A stretch of DNA of 21,319 nucleotides, from NCBI GenBank assembly GCA_035310125.1, contig DATGEP010000053.1, forward strand, positions 1-21,319. Direction: 5' to 3'. This stretch comes from DATGEP01 sp035310125. GTDB taxonomy: Bacteria; Chloroflexota; Ktedonobacteria; Ktedonobacterales; JADMIN01. The notes under the pieces are model-generated. The model had not been told where the DNA came from. It saw nothing but the letters and a program-made list of their open reading frames with translations, and made no database searches. Positions 7,014-15,248 of the stretch are shown in pieces. Made by a program: the position numbers and the translations under genes. Each line of letters opens with the position of its first letter. Positions within the stretch are counted from its first letter, which is position 1.

Positions 7014-8152
7014 TGCGACGATTCGCCGGGACGCAGCACTGACTCGCCATTCTTCAAGCTGAACAGGTGCAGATTGTCTGGATCGAAGCTGAAGCAAAGC
7101 TGCCGATCGAATTCGATGGCTTGCATCCCGCGCACACGGGTGACGACCTCGCCACTGCCAGCCTCGAGGGTCACCAGTGTTTCGGGCCCGAGTTCCTCGA
7201 CAACGTTCACGCGACCCATACTTGCGTCGGCAGGAGCATCCGCCATGTGGAGGAACACATCCTCAGGTCGCACTCCAAGCGCAACGCCGTTGTCTGCATG
7301 AGCCTCCTCGCGCAGTCGGCCCACCATCTCGCGAGGCAGGCGCACGTCCAGCCCACGGGCGACAAAGCGGACTCCGCCATCGCGTGACTCCAGCTCGCCC
7401 TCGAACAGGTTCATGCACGGGCTGCCGATGAAACTGGCTACGAAGCGATTCGCCGGGTATTTGTAAATGGCCTCCGGGTTGTCGTATTGCTGAATGCGAC
7501 CGTCCCGCATGACGGCGATCCGCTGGGACATGCTCATCGCTTCCACCTGGTCGTGCGTCACGTAGATCATCGTCGTCCCGATTGTGTGGTGCAGGCGGAT
7601 CAGCTCGGAGCGCATCTGGAGTCGCAGCCGCGCGTCGAGGTTGCTGAGGGGCTCGTCCAGCAGGAATACCTGCGGCTCGCGCACCATGGCCCGACCCAGC
7701 GCCACGCGCTGTTGCTGGCCGCCAGACAGCTGGCGGGGCTTACGTTGCAGCATGCCGTCGAGCTGAAGCATCTGCGAGGCCCAGGCGACTCGACGTTGCC
7801 GCTCGTCACGCGGTACGTTGTGCTTCTTCAACCCGTACTCCAGGTTGTCCCGCACCGTCATGTGCGGATACAGCGCGTAATTCTGAAAGACCATCGCGAT
7901 GTCGCGATTGCCTGGTGACAGCTCCGTTACCGGTCGATCGCCAAAGTAGATCGTTCCAAGGTTCGGCCGCTCCAGGCCCGCGATCAGCTTGAGCGTGGTC
8001 GTCTTGCCACACCCGCTCGGTCCGAGGAGGGTCACGAACTCGCCAGCGGGCACGACCATTGCCTCGATGTCTACTGCGAGCTGGTCCTTACCGAAGCTTT
8101 TCTTGATGCCCTGCAGGCGCACGTCGGTCGCACGCAAAGCGAGCTCAGCCAT
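6935..8152 (-). CDS. Carbohydrate-type ABC importer ATPase (UgpC/MsmK/MalK-like)
   Basis: Beginning at the ATG at 8152 (TGATG overlap with the upstream permease stop) the protein has 405 residues. Nucleotide-binding motifs: Walker A GPSGCGKT at 44-51, Q-loop Gln90, signature LSGGQQQR at 142-149, Walker B VFLLDE at 162-167, D-loop SNLD, and the switch His200. A C-terminal TOBE/regulatory domain follows (GVRPEDVFLHM, VVEELGPETLVTL, FDPDNLHLFSLKNGES), as in ATPases shared by sugar importers. The family normally ends near the NGES motif; here about 30 low-complexity residues follow, read from DNA that also forms the 3' end of the convergent MFS pseudogene. The role is to power the two permeases encoded just upstream. 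A longer upstream open frame is only the antisense-like extension inside the permease gene. Confidence 0.9.
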   Translation of the reverse strand: MAELALRATDVRLQGIKKSFGKDQLAVDIEAMVVPAGEFVTLLGPSGCGKTTTLKLIAGLERPNLGTIYFGDRPVTELSPGNRDIAMVFQNYALYPHMTVRDNLEYGLKKHNVPRDERQRRVAWASQMLQLDGMLQRKPRQLSGGQQQRVALGRAMVREPQVFLLDEPLSNLDARLRLQMRSELIRLHHTIGTTMIYVTHDQVEAMSMSQRIAVMRDGRIQQYDNPEAIYKYPANRFVASFIGSPCMNLFEGELESRDGGVRFVARGLDVRLPREMVGRLREEAHADNGVALGVRPEDVFLHMADAPADASMGRVNVVEELGPETLVTLEAGSGEVVTRVRGMQAIEFDRQLCFSFDPDNLHLFSLKNGESVLRPGESSHHVPAAPATSSGGRTFVHKTSSSSTS

Positions 8153-9003
8153 CAGAACTTGATCGCGCCCGCACCGGCGCCCAGCCCCCGGACCAGCCGG
8201 CTCTGGACCACGGTGAACAATACCACCACCGGCAACGCGAACACGACCGTCACGGCCATCAGCGGCCCCCATTGAAAGCCCTGTTCATTCATGTACGTGT
8301 GAATGCCCAGCGGCAGCGTCATCTGGCTACGCGAGGTGATGAGAATCAGCGGCCAGAGATAGTCACCCCACGAGAAGACGAAGATAAAAATGAAAATCGA
8401 GATCATGCCGGGAATCGCCTGCGGCAACAGCACGTCGAACAGGGTGCCGAGTCGCGACGCTCCGTCGATCATGGCGGCCTGATCCAGCTCTATCGGGATG
8501 GACAGGAAGTACGCCCGCAGAAGCCACAGGCCCAGGGGCAAGCCGGTGGCGGTGTGGACGATGACCAGCGCCGCGTAGCTGTCGGTGAGGCCAAGCGTCC
8601 GAAAGATGATGAACATCGGGACCACCAGCAACACTGCCGGAAACAGATACGTGAGCAGGACGACTCTCAGACTGAGCGCCTGTCCGCGAAACCGGAAACG
8701 GGTCAGGCTGTACCCGCCGAGCGACCCGAAGAACACCACGCTGAGCGCCGACAGCACGGCGATGATCGTGCTGTTGGCAAACTGCTGCGGGAAATTCGAC
8801 ACTTTCAGGACGTTCTGGTAGTTCGCCAGCGTGACGGATTGGGGCAACAGGCTGGGTGTCCGTGAGATGACTTCCTGGTTATCGCGCAGCGAGGTGCTGA
8901 TCGCCCAGAACAGGGGAAATACCGCGATCAGGACGACGAACCAGGTCGCCAGCATCAGCGCTCCGGTCCGTGCGCCACTGCGGAGGCGATACGTCGCGAT
9001 CAT
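8152..9003 (-). CDS. Carbohydrate-type ABC importer permease, MalG-like subunit
   Basis: The start is the ATG of an ATGA overlap with the preceding permease; the frame is open further upstream but only as a shadow of that gene. The 283-residue membrane protein has six predicted helices, beginning ALMLATWFVVLIAVFPLFWA, and the cytoplasmic EAA-type loop DQAAMIDGASRLGTLFDVLL that docks on the ATPase. SLRDNQEVISRTPSLLPQ after the first helix and GDYLWPLILI in the later part are typical of the MalG/UgpE (binding-protein-dependent permease) branch. It is the third gene of the solute-binding protein, permease, permease, ATPase order. The transported sugar or other small molecule cannot be deduced. 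Confidence 0.9.
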   Translation of the reverse strand: MIATYRLRSGARTGALMLATWFVVLIAVFPLFWAISTSLRDNQEVISRTPSLLPQSVTLANYQNVLKVSNFPQQFANSTIIAVLSALSVVFFGSLGGYSLTRFRFRGQALSLRVVLLTYLFPAVLLVVPMFIIFRTLGLTDSYAALVIVHTATGLPLGLWLLRAYFLSIPIELDQAAMIDGASRLGTLFDVLLPQAIPGMISIFIFIFVFSWGDYLWPLILITSRSQMTLPLGIHTYMNEQGFQWGPLMAVTVVFALPVVVLFTVVQSRLVRGLGAGAGAIKF

Positions 9004-9950
9004 TCGCTCACTCGTTCGCTCCGGCCGGTGAGTTGGAGATAGGCCACCGCGAGCAGGAGCAAGAACAGGAGCATGAGCACGGCTACCGCCGCGGCCGCGC
9101 CGGTGTCGAACAGACCGAACATCTGGCGGTAGACCAGCAGCGGCAGAGTCTCCGTCGCATGCACTGGACCGCCGCCTGTCAGCAGCGCAAGCGTCGTGAA
9201 ATCGTTGAAGTCGAAGATGAACCGGAGCAGCACGACGACGATGAACAAACTCCGCAAATGGGGCAGCGTCACGTCCACGAAACGGTCCCACGCCGAAGCG
9301 CCGTCGACCTTGGCGGCCGAATACAGGTCTTCGGAAATGGTCTGCAGTCTGGGTAAAAACACAATCACCACGAACGGGAACGACCGCCACACGTTCAGGA
9401 CGATCGCGGCCGGCATGGCGGTATGTGGATCACTGAGCCATGCCACCGGCGTACTGGTCAGGCCGAACTGGACCAGCGCGTAGTTGACGATCCCGTACTG
9501 GGCGCTGAACATCCACTGCCATATCGCGGCGCTCACCACGACCGGGATGAGGTATGAGCTGAGGGCCAGGCCGCGCGCGAGGTTTCGGCCGGGAAACCGC
9601 TCATTCAGCGCCAGGGCGACGGCCAGCCCGATGACGAGGTTGAGCGCCAGAGACGCCAGGGTCCAGTACAGGCTGTTGCCGAGCGCGTTGCGCACGTCTT
9701 CCGACACCACGAATCGGCGGAAGTTTCCGAGGCCAATGAACGTGCCCGTGAGACTAAGCGTGTCGAGTTTATAGAAGCTGAGGCTGATCCCGAAGATCAG
9801 CGGATACGCGAAGAAGACGCTGAAGACCAGAACAACGGGTAAGAAGATGAAGAACCCGAGCCATTTTTCGCGTGTCTCCAGGCTCGACGGGACGAGGCCG
9901 GCCGAGCGTGGCCGCCTGAGTCTCAGTGCGGTGCTAGCGTTGCTAGCCAT
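9000..9950 (-). CDS. Carbohydrate-type ABC importer permease, MalF/UgpA-like subunit
   Basis: A 316-residue inner-membrane protein whose ATG lies directly next to the stop of the solute-binding protein gene. After a basic N-terminal segment of about 25 residues the first helix begins (KWLGFFIFLPVVLVFSVFFA), followed by SFYKLDTLSLTGTFIGLGNF and a periplasmic region, then further helices. The EAA loop reads YSAAKVDGASAWDRFVDVTL, the ATPase docking site. GGGPVHATETLPLLVYRQMF is typical of the MalF/UgpA/LacF branch. It should pair with the MalG-like subunit to form the translocation pore. Confidence 0.9.
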   Translation of the reverse strand: MASNASTALRLRRPRSAGLVPSSLETREKWLGFFIFLPVVLVFSVFFAYPLIFGISLSFYKLDTLSLTGTFIGLGNFRRFVVSEDVRNALGNSLYWTLASLALNLVIGLAVALALNERFPGRNLARGLALSSYLIPVVVSAAIWQWMFSAQYGIVNYALVQFGLTSTPVAWLSDPHTAMPAAIVLNVWRSFPFVVIVFLPRLQTISEDLYSAAKVDGASAWDRFVDVTLPHLRSLFIVVVLLRFIFDFNDFTTLALLTGGGPVHATETLPLLVYRQMFGLFDTGAAAAVAVLMLLFLLLLAVAYLQLTGRSERVSE

Positions 9951-11399
9951 TCAGCCCTTCATGATCGAGTCGATCTGTCCGGCGCCCCAGGTGACGGCGG
10001 ACTCCACGGACTCGTTGTTGACCAGGATCTTTTGGAGTACGTCGACGACCACCAGTGAGCTCGAGATGGTTGCGCCTTTGGGGTTGACCTGCCAGCCGGA
10101 TCCTTCCTGGACGATGTTCGCGGTGTTCTGGCTGCCCGTGGTGATGTTGCTGACCATCTTCGCGTCAAAGGCTTTCAGGGTGGGGTCAGCCAGGTAGGCT
10201 GGGTCAGATCCGTAGCTGGGCACGACGGGCGCGTACAGGCCCGGCGTCGATGCAAGGTAGCCAATGAACTGATCCTTCTTGAACGCAAACCTGATCAATT
10301 CCTTGGCGCCCTGCGGGTTCGCCGCCGACTTCAGGACACAGTGAGCCCCCCAGTTGGCAAGGTTCACGGTCGATTGCTTGTTGTACGGCATCAGCGTGTT
10401 CGAGAGTTTGCCGATCAGCGACGGATTCTGTTGTTGGACGTTCTGAAATACACGCCCGAAGTAGTGGCCGTTCGCGATAGTCGAATGCGTGATCGCGTCG
10501 ATTTGTTGAGGGTTGGCCCATGAGCCTGTCCCCGGTGGCAGGTATGGAGCAAGGTCCTTCAACAGCTGGTACGCCTCGCGGACCTCAGGCGAGTCAAACA
10601 CGACGGACTTGAGGTCCTGGGACACGAGGTGGCCGCCGTTGTTCAGGATGAATGCCAGGACGATGGTCTGCGTACCGTTGTTGCGACCGGTGGGAAAGCC
10701 GACACCGTAGACGTCGGGCGGTTTGTGTGTGGCCTTGACTGCCTGGCGCAGAAAGTCCCAGTTCCAGTGATCGGCGGGCGGAGTCAGACCGGCCTGTTGC
10801 AGCAGATCCTGGCGGAACCACCACGCGATCGGCTCCGAGTAGTAGGGGATGCCCTGAATGTCACCATTGGTAGCGGTGTAGATGCCGAGTGCCTGGGGCG
10901 AGACTTTGTCCTTGCCGCCGACGTCGGCGTAGATCGACTCCATGACGTCGTTCAGCGGGAGGACCTTGCCTTGCGCGTACAGCAGGGGCACGTTGGTTGT
11001 GTCCCAGAACAGCATGTCCAGATGCGAGCCCGTCGCCAGGGCGGTCGTCAGCTTGGTCTGGTAATCGGAAGACGGGATGTGGGTGTTCTCGATCTGCACG
11101 CCCGAATACATCGCCTGAAAGGCAGCATTGAACTTGTCGTGCCAGGCCGAGGATGCCGGATCGTCGTCGGTGTCAAAGTAGGCGATCGAGCCGGCGATTG
11201 GTGGTTTCGCCGCTGGCGCTGCCCCCGCGGCGCCCGCGTTGGCCGGCGCTGGCGCGGCCACCGTCGCCGGGGCAGTTGCTTGCGGCGCGCCAATGCAGGC
11301 GGCCGCGATCAGACCGATGCCCGCGCCGCCGAGCGTCGTCAGCACGTCTCGGCGGCTCAACCGACCGGAAGCGATCCCAGATCGATGAGACATATTCAC
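9951..11399 (-). CDS. Extracellular solute-binding lipoprotein, family 1 (carbohydrate-type)
   Basis: The 482-residue protein starts at GTG 11399 or, two codons later, ATG 11393; a G-rich Shine-Dalgarno-like run (GGCGGGGG) is 5 bases from the GTG and 11 from the ATG, so the choice is open. The N terminus has a Tat-like SRRDVLTTLGG motif, a hydrophobic stretch and a lipobox IAAAC (Cys35), followed by a 35-residue Ala/Pro linker. The mature part shows the SBP family 1 pattern: SDYQTKLTTALATGSHLDML, YSEPIAWWFRQDLLQQAGL, and GAKELIRFAFKKDQF near the C-terminal lobe. It would capture the substrate outside the membrane for the permease pair encoded immediately downstream. Confidence 0.9.
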   Translation of the reverse strand: MNMSHRSGIASGRLSRRDVLTTLGGAGIGLIAAACIGAPQATAPATVAAPAPANAGAAGAAPAAKPPIAGSIAYFDTDDDPASSAWHDKFNAAFQAMYSGVQIENTHIPSSDYQTKLTTALATGSHLDMLFWDTTNVPLLYAQGKVLPLNDVMESIYADVGGKDKVSPQALGIYTATNGDIQGIPYYSEPIAWWFRQDLLQQAGLTPPADHWNWDFLRQAVKATHKPPDVYGVGFPTGRNNGTQTIVLAFILNNGGHLVSQDLKSVVFDSPEVREAYQLLKDLAPYLPPGTGSWANPQQIDAITHSTIANGHYFGRVFQNVQQQNPSLIGKLSNTLMPYNKQSTVNLANWGAHCVLKSAANPQGAKELIRFAFKKDQFIGYLASTPGLYAPVVPSYGSDPAYLADPTLKAFDAKMVSNITTGSQNTANIVQEGSGWQVNPKGATISSSLVVVDVLQKILVNNESVESAVTWGAGQIDSIMKG

Positions 11400-11415
11400 T
11401 TTGACCCCCGCCGGG

Positions 11416-11421
11416 CATCAT
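11416..11421 (-). promoter_or_regulatory. Possible -10 element for the carbohydrate-type importer operon
   Basis: On the minus strand the sequence TATGAT (one mismatch to TATAAT) lies about 17-22 bases before the GTG/ATG start of the solute-binding protein, within the only intergenic gap of the transport block. No convincing -35 box is found 16-18 bases upstream of it (GCCGCA at 17), so this is a weak call. It overlaps the edge of the inverted repeat at 11422-11480. Confidence 0.3.
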
Positions 11422-11480
11422 ACAACCCCCTCGGTGGCGTGCGGCTCGGTCGTCGGCGCGTTGCGTGCGATCGGGGTTGT
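11422..11480. repeat. Perfect 8-bp inverted repeat ACAACCCC/GGGGTTGT spanning the gap between the two importer operons
   Basis: ACAACCCC at 11422-11429 and its exact complement GGGGTTGT at 11473-11480 are separated by 43 bases. The sequence outside the arms is also similar (CATCAT versus CGATGA when both are read in the same direction). The left arm abuts the -10-like TATGAT. It could be a pair of operator half-sites, or a long stem helping to end transcription of the upstream operon; there is no T-run to support a classic terminator. Confidence 0.4.
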
Positions 11481-11496
11481 CATCGGTGAGTCGAGC

Positions 11497-12321
11497 CTAG
11501 CGCTGCGATGCGGAAAGTTCGCCGATCCACCGGAACCAGCGCTTCTCTACCAAACGGACGATCGCGGCGCTCAACACACCGAGCACCGACGTGACCAGAA
11601 TAACCGCGAACAGCTTGCCAGTTTGAAAAGAGTTCCCGAAGCTGGTGAGCAAGAAGCCCAATCCGACCATGCTCACCTCGATCTCACTGATGATCATGCC
11701 GATGATCGCCAGTCCGACCGAAACGCGCACGCCGGCCAGGATGTACGGCACGGCGGCGGGAATGCTGATCTCACGCAGCATCTGGGCCTCGCTGAGACCG
11801 AACGCCCGTCCTACATCGATGTATCCCTGGCTGACGTTCTTGACCCCGGCGAGGGTGTTCAGCAGGACCGGCCAGATAGTGATGAGAACGACGAAGAGCA
11901 ATCGGGCCTGAGTGCTGATTCCCACCCAGATCACGAGCAACGGGATGGTGACCACCAGCGGTGTCGCATTGAAAAAATTCACGTATGGGCTCAGGATCGT
12001 TTCAACGATCCAGTAACGCCCCATCAACAATCCCAGGACGATCCCGCACACCAGCCCAATGCTGAGGCCAATAAACATCTCCTCGAGAGAGGTCAACAGT
12101 GCGAGCCAGATCTGGCCCTGAGTCGACATGCTGGCCAGTTCGGTAAGCACGCTGGTCGGAGTTGAAATGAGGAGCGGGTCCAGAAAGAGACCCGAAGCCT
12201 GCCAGGCGCCCAGGATGACAATTACGAGGAGAAGCGGCGGAAGCGCCGTCGTCCGCAGCCATTGAAGCGAACGAGCGGCCCATTCCGTGGCGCGGCGGCG
12301 CCCGACTTCGGCGACGCTCAT
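11497..12321 (-). CDS. ABC importer permease, nitrate/sulfonate (SsuC/TauC-like) type, second permease
   Basis: The 274-residue membrane protein starts at an ATGA overlap with the ATPase gene. About six helices are seen, the first reading PPLLLVIVILGAWQASGLFL and a later one LLVIWVGISTQARLLFVVLI. The docking loop is AFGLSEAQMLREISIPAAVP, and the segment TLAGVKNVSQGYIDVGRAFG is characteristic of the SsuC/TauC/NrtB branch. It is clearly related to the other permease in this operon (both have the pattern WQxSGLFLxxxLISTPxxxL after the first helix), suggesting an old duplication. The two probably form a heterodimer instead of the usual homodimer. Confidence 0.88.
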   Translation of the reverse strand: MSVAEVGRRRATEWAARSLQWLRTTALPPLLLVIVILGAWQASGLFLDPLLISTPTSVLTELASMSTQGQIWLALLTSLEEMFIGLSIGLVCGIVLGLLMGRYWIVETILSPYVNFFNATPLVVTIPLLVIWVGISTQARLLFVVLITIWPVLLNTLAGVKNVSQGYIDVGRAFGLSEAQMLREISIPAAVPYILAGVRVSVGLAIIGMIISEIEVSMVGLGFLLTSFGNSFQTGKLFAVILVTSVLGVLSAAIVRLVEKRWFRWIGELSASQR

Positions 12322-13085
12322 ACCATCTGGAGCTTGCGCACCTCAAGCTCGTCCATGATGACTTCGCGCATTCGGATGTACTCTGGGTCCGCTCGGACGT
12401 TGTACTCCCAGCGGGGGCGCTTGAGGTTCACCGCAATCAGTTGCGACATGCGACCCGGGTTGGTGCGAAAGAGCGCGATGCGATCTGACAGGAAGAGGGC
12501 CTCGTCCACGTCGTGCGTCACAAAGACCACGGTCATCTTGAGGCGCTCCCACAGCCGGGCGACCTCCACTTGCAGATTCTCACGGGTAAAGTTGTCCAGA
12601 TGTCCGAATGGCTCATCCATCAGGAGCACCTTGGGATCCACCGCCAGCGCCCGCGCAACGCCGACGCGTTGCTGCATTCCGCCCGACAGGGTGTACGGAG
12701 GTGCATTGGCCACCGACTCCAGGCCGACGAGCTCCAACGCCTCGAGGGCGCGCCTGCGGCGCGCCGGTCGCGGAACGCCGCGGCCTTCGAGGCCGACCTC
12801 CACATTCTCGACCACGCTGCGCCACGGCAGCAGATTGATGTCCTGGAACACGAATGCCATATCTCGCGACACGCCCTGGAGCTCGATCCCATCGAACACA
12901 ATCCGACCGCTGGTGGCCTCGGTCAGTCCATCGATGATGCGCAGCAAGGTTGTCTTCCCACAGCCGCTCGGCCCGAGCAGGCTCAGGAACTCGCCATCCC
13001 GCACTGAGAGTGAGACATCCTGCAGGGCCATCACGCGGCGGTCGCGCGCCTCGAACGTCTTGCTGACTTCCAGGATTTCTAGCAT
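12318..13085 (-). CDS. ABC importer ATPase, nitrate/sulfonate (SsuB/TauB-like) type
   Basis: The protein has 255 residues with an ATG at 13085 preceded by CAGGGG five bases upstream. Motifs: Walker A GPSGCGKTT at 38-46, Q-loop Gln81 (FVFQDINLLPWRSV, the typical LPW after the Q-loop of this branch), signature LSGGMQQR at 133-140, Walker B VLLMDEPFGHLD at 153-164, and switch His191 (FVTHDVDEAL). There is no TOBE domain, as expected for SsuB/TauB relatives. It sits between the two permease genes and should energise both. Confidence 0.92.
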   Translation of the reverse strand: MLEILEVSKTFEARDRRVMALQDVSLSVRDGEFLSLLGPSGCGKTTLLRIIDGLTEATSGRIVFDGIELQGVSRDMAFVFQDINLLPWRSVVENVEVGLEGRGVPRPARRRRALEALELVGLESVANAPPYTLSGGMQQRVGVARALAVDPKVLLMDEPFGHLDNFTRENLQVEVARLWERLKMTVVFVTHDVDEALFLSDRIALFRTNPGRMSQLIAVNLKRPRWEYNVRADPEYIRMREVIMDELEVRKLQMV

Positions 13086-13112
13086 GGTTGCCCCTGCACC
13101 TGATACGCCAAA

Positions 13113-13949
13113 TTAGCGCCGCGCCGACATCGCACGAATCCACGGAAAAAAATAGGCCTGGGCGCGGCTCAGGAGCCAGAAGGCGATGAATGCCAGAGCG
13201 GTGCTCGAAATGATGGCGCCAATCAGGTATCCGGTCTGGAAGAAGGAGCCGAACTCCTGCACCAGTCCGCCAAGTCCGGTCTCGCCGATCTCCTGGCCGC
13301 TGAGAACCATACCGACCGCGGCCTGCGCGAGCGCCACGCGCATACCCGTGAAAATGAACGGCATCGCGGCTGGGATAAAGATGCTACGCGTCGCGGCCAA
13401 GGGGCTCAGGCCGAAGGATTTCCCGACGTCTGCCCAGCCGCGGTTGACGTTTTTCACGCCCGCCAGTGTGTTGATGAGCAACGACCAGACGCAGATGGTG
13501 AATATGAAAGCAAGCCGGGCGGCCAGGCCCAGGCCAAACCACACTTCCATCACTGGCAGCAGGGCGATCGTCGGAGTTGCGTTCCCAAAGCTCACGAGGG
13601 GATCGGCTGCCCGCTCCGCCGGCTTCCAGCGGCCCATAACGATGCCAACGCTGATCCCGACCACGCAAGCCAGCCCGAACCCGACGGCCATCTCGGCCGC
13701 CGATCCCAGGAAGGCACGGATAAGCTGCCCGTTGAGGAGGATCTCCACGAAATCAGTCAGGATTTCAGATGGAGTGGAGATCAGGATCTTGTTGAGGAAG
13801 AGCCCGGAAATTTGCCACAGGATCAGGACGACGAGCAGCGAGGCTATCTGAATGGCCTGGCCTTGCCGCCGCGTGACCTTGCGTGCACGCGGGCGAGATG
13901 CCTGGCCGACAGTGGTGCCCGGAGTCCGGGCTGTTTCGAGGATTGCCAT
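13113..13949 (-). CDS. ABC importer permease, nitrate/sulfonate (SsuC/TauC-like) type, first permease
   Basis: A 278-residue protein with a basic N-terminal segment (RPRARKVTRRQGQ) and about six helices, the first being QIASLLVVLILWQISGLFLN. The docking loop reads SFGLSPLAATRSIFIPAAMP, and LLINTLAGVKNVNRGWADVG is the branch signature. It follows the solute-binding lipoprotein gene with a 29-base gap and precedes the ATPase gene by 27 bases, so it is an internal operon gene. Its similarity to the permease at 11497-12321 points to duplication within the operon. Confidence 0.88.
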   Translation of the reverse strand: MAILETARTPGTTVGQASRPRARKVTRRQGQAIQIASLLVVLILWQISGLFLNKILISTPSEILTDFVEILLNGQLIRAFLGSAAEMAVGFGLACVVGISVGIVMGRWKPAERAADPLVSFGNATPTIALLPVMEVWFGLGLAARLAFIFTICVWSLLINTLAGVKNVNRGWADVGKSFGLSPLAATRSIFIPAAMPFIFTGMRVALAQAAVGMVLSGQEIGETGLGGLVQEFGSFFQTGYLIGAIISSTALAFIAFWLLSRAQAYFFPWIRAMSARR

Positions 13950-13978
13950 GGCCGGATCCGCTCGAGCTGATGGCGTCC

Positions 13979-15232
13979 CTAGTACGCGCTCGGATGTGAT
14001 TTGAAGACCTGGACCGCCGCGTTCCAGATCTCAGGATTTGACCACTGATCAATAGTTCGGTCGCCCAAGCCCTTTATCTCTCCCTGCTGCTTGGCATTGT
14101 CGAAGTTCTTCTGCAGCGTATCGGCTTCCATGCCGGACCCATCATCGGGCCACGGTTCTGCTTGCTTCAGCGCGTCGTAGGCAGCCGCCGCATCCTGCTC
14201 GTTTGTCGCGCCCTTGGTGAACTGGACCGCGGACTTCACCCACTCGTCCTTGTTCGAGTCGAAGGTCTTGGCGGCGTGTAACCACGCCAGGTCGATCGCT
14301 TCGGCCGTCGCCGGATTGGACTTCAGCCAGCCAGGTGTCGCGCACATATAGCTGTCAGCATTCCACGGCTGAACCTGGGCGCTGTTGGCGATGACATTGA
14401 ACGTCCGACCGTTGGTGTTCAGCTTGAGCAGCGCATCGGCGTGCACGAACGTGGCGTCGAGTTTGCCCAGCAGCACCTGGTTGACAGATGCTCCGTTGGC
14501 GCCCGTGACGACGATGTTGATGTCATTCTTGGTCATTCCGGCCTGCTGGAGCGCACCGTCGAGAAGATACGCATCCGGGGCGGTCGTCTGGGCGATGCCA
14601 ACCGTCTTGCCTTTGAGTTGCTGCACACTGGTATAGGTCGGCGATACGAGTAGATAGTCCACGTGGACCTGGTTGTTGCCAAAGATGTTCAGCCCGGCAT
14701 CGACGCACGTGGTCATGGGGCCGGCAGTGGCGTCAAGCTGGCCGCTGACGACCGCCTGCTCGGTCGTGTTGCCATTGCCAAGCTGAAAGTCGACGTTGGC
14801 GCCCCATTGCTTGAGGGTTTCCGAGGCCAGATAGACGACGGTGTCGCCCACGGTGGCATCGCCGGCCGAGTTGCCGAGGTGAATCGTGATGCCGTTGAGG
14901 TTGGGCGTGCCGTCGGCGTTGAAGCCCAGCTGTGAGGCCGAGCTAGGGCCGGTCGGCAGCGCGACAGCCGGGGTTGGCGGGGCTGCAGCGGGTGCGGGCG
15001 ACGGGGCCGGGCTGGCGGCAGGTTTGACCGCAGGCGACGCCGCGGCGGCAGGCGAAGCGCCGGCGGCAGGCGAAGCAGCGACCCCGGGCGAGGCAGCGGC
15101 AACCGCTGGCTGGGTCGGCTTGGGTGCAGCGGGTGCCGCCGTCGGGGCCGCGGCGGGAGCGGCGCTCGTGCAGGCGGCGAGAGCTGGCAGCACCAGCGCC
15201 AGCACTGCCAACGGTGCGATCAGGCGCTGCAT
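13979..15232 (-). CDS. ABC importer solute-binding lipoprotein, NMT1/SsuA-like
   Basis: The 417-residue protein begins with a lipoprotein signal (PLAVLALVLPALAAC; lipobox LAAC, Cys21). Residues of about 22-95 form an Ala/Pro/Ser-rich tether to the membrane. The binding domain follows: NGITIHLGNSAGDATVGDTV, GNGNTTEQAVVSGQLDAT, LKGKTVGIAQTTAPDAYLLD and NQVLLGKLDATFVHADALLK. The pattern of a gene-dosage-like 'V.SGQLDA' followed by 'LKGKTVGI' is that of the SsuA/THI5/NMT1 (type II periplasmic binding) family, whose members bind sulfonates, pyrimidine precursors, riboflavin, phthalate and similar small organic molecules. It is the first gene of its operon, has a strong Shine-Dalgarno site and diverges from the FAD monooxygenase, so an aromatic ligand is plausible but unproven. 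Confidence 0.85.
   Translation of the reverse strand: MQRLIAPLAVLALVLPALAACTSAAPAAAPTAAPAAPKPTQPAVAAASPGVAASPAAGASPAAAASPAVKPAASPAPSPAPAAAPPTPAVALPTGPSSASQLGFNADGTPNLNGITIHLGNSAGDATVGDTVVYLASETLKQWGANVDFQLGNGNTTEQAVVSGQLDATAGPMTTCVDAGLNIFGNNQVHVDYLLVSPTYTSVQQLKGKTVGIAQTTAPDAYLLDGALQQAGMTKNDINIVVTGANGASVNQVLLGKLDATFVHADALLKLNTNGRTFNVIANSAQVQPWNADSYMCATPGWLKSNPATAEAIDLAWLHAAKTFDSNKDEWVKSAVQFTKGATNEQDAAAAYDALKQAEPWPDDGSGMEADTLQKNFDNAKQQGEIKGLGDRTIDQWSNPEIWNAAVQVFKSHPSAY
15043..15076. repeat. 16-bp tandem direct repeat in the lipoprotein linker
   Basis: CGGCGGCAGGCGAAGC occurs at 15043-15058 and again at 15061-15076, a period of 18 bases or six codons. It lies in the coding part for the Ala/Ser/Pro tether of the NMT1-type lipoprotein, producing repeats of the ASPA type. 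It probably arose by slippage and tunes tether length. Confidence 0.75.
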
Positions 15233-15241
15233 TCGGATGCT

Positions 15242-15248
15242 CCTCCTT
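15242..15248 (-). promoter_or_regulatory. Strong ribosome binding site of the NMT1-type lipoprotein gene
   Basis: AAGGAGG on the minus strand, a near-perfect anti-16S match, ends nine bases before the ATG at 15232. This fixes the start of the lipoprotein and leaves only 48 bases to the divergent monooxygenase ATG at 15281. No clear promoter boxes could be placed in that gap for either direction. Confidence 0.75.

Noticed and set aside
8272..8865. 197-codon plus-strand open frame opposite the MalG-like permease
   Set aside because: Highly charged composition is that of an antisense read of membrane-protein codons.
10629..11489. 286-codon plus-strand open frame opposite the solute-binding protein
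   Set aside because: The opposite strand has a lipoprotein signal and the SBP family 1 pattern, so this is a shadow frame.
11401..12165. 254-codon plus-strand open frame opposite the SsuC-like permease
   Set aside because: Rich in Asp, His and Gln as expected for the complement of hydrophobic codons; the permease on the minus strand is clear.
15000..15130. Repetitive GC-rich tract that might be a CRISPR or satellite-like array
   Set aside because: The repeats are codon-phased (18-base period) and encode the Ala/Ser/Pro tether of a lipoprotein; there are no unique spacers.
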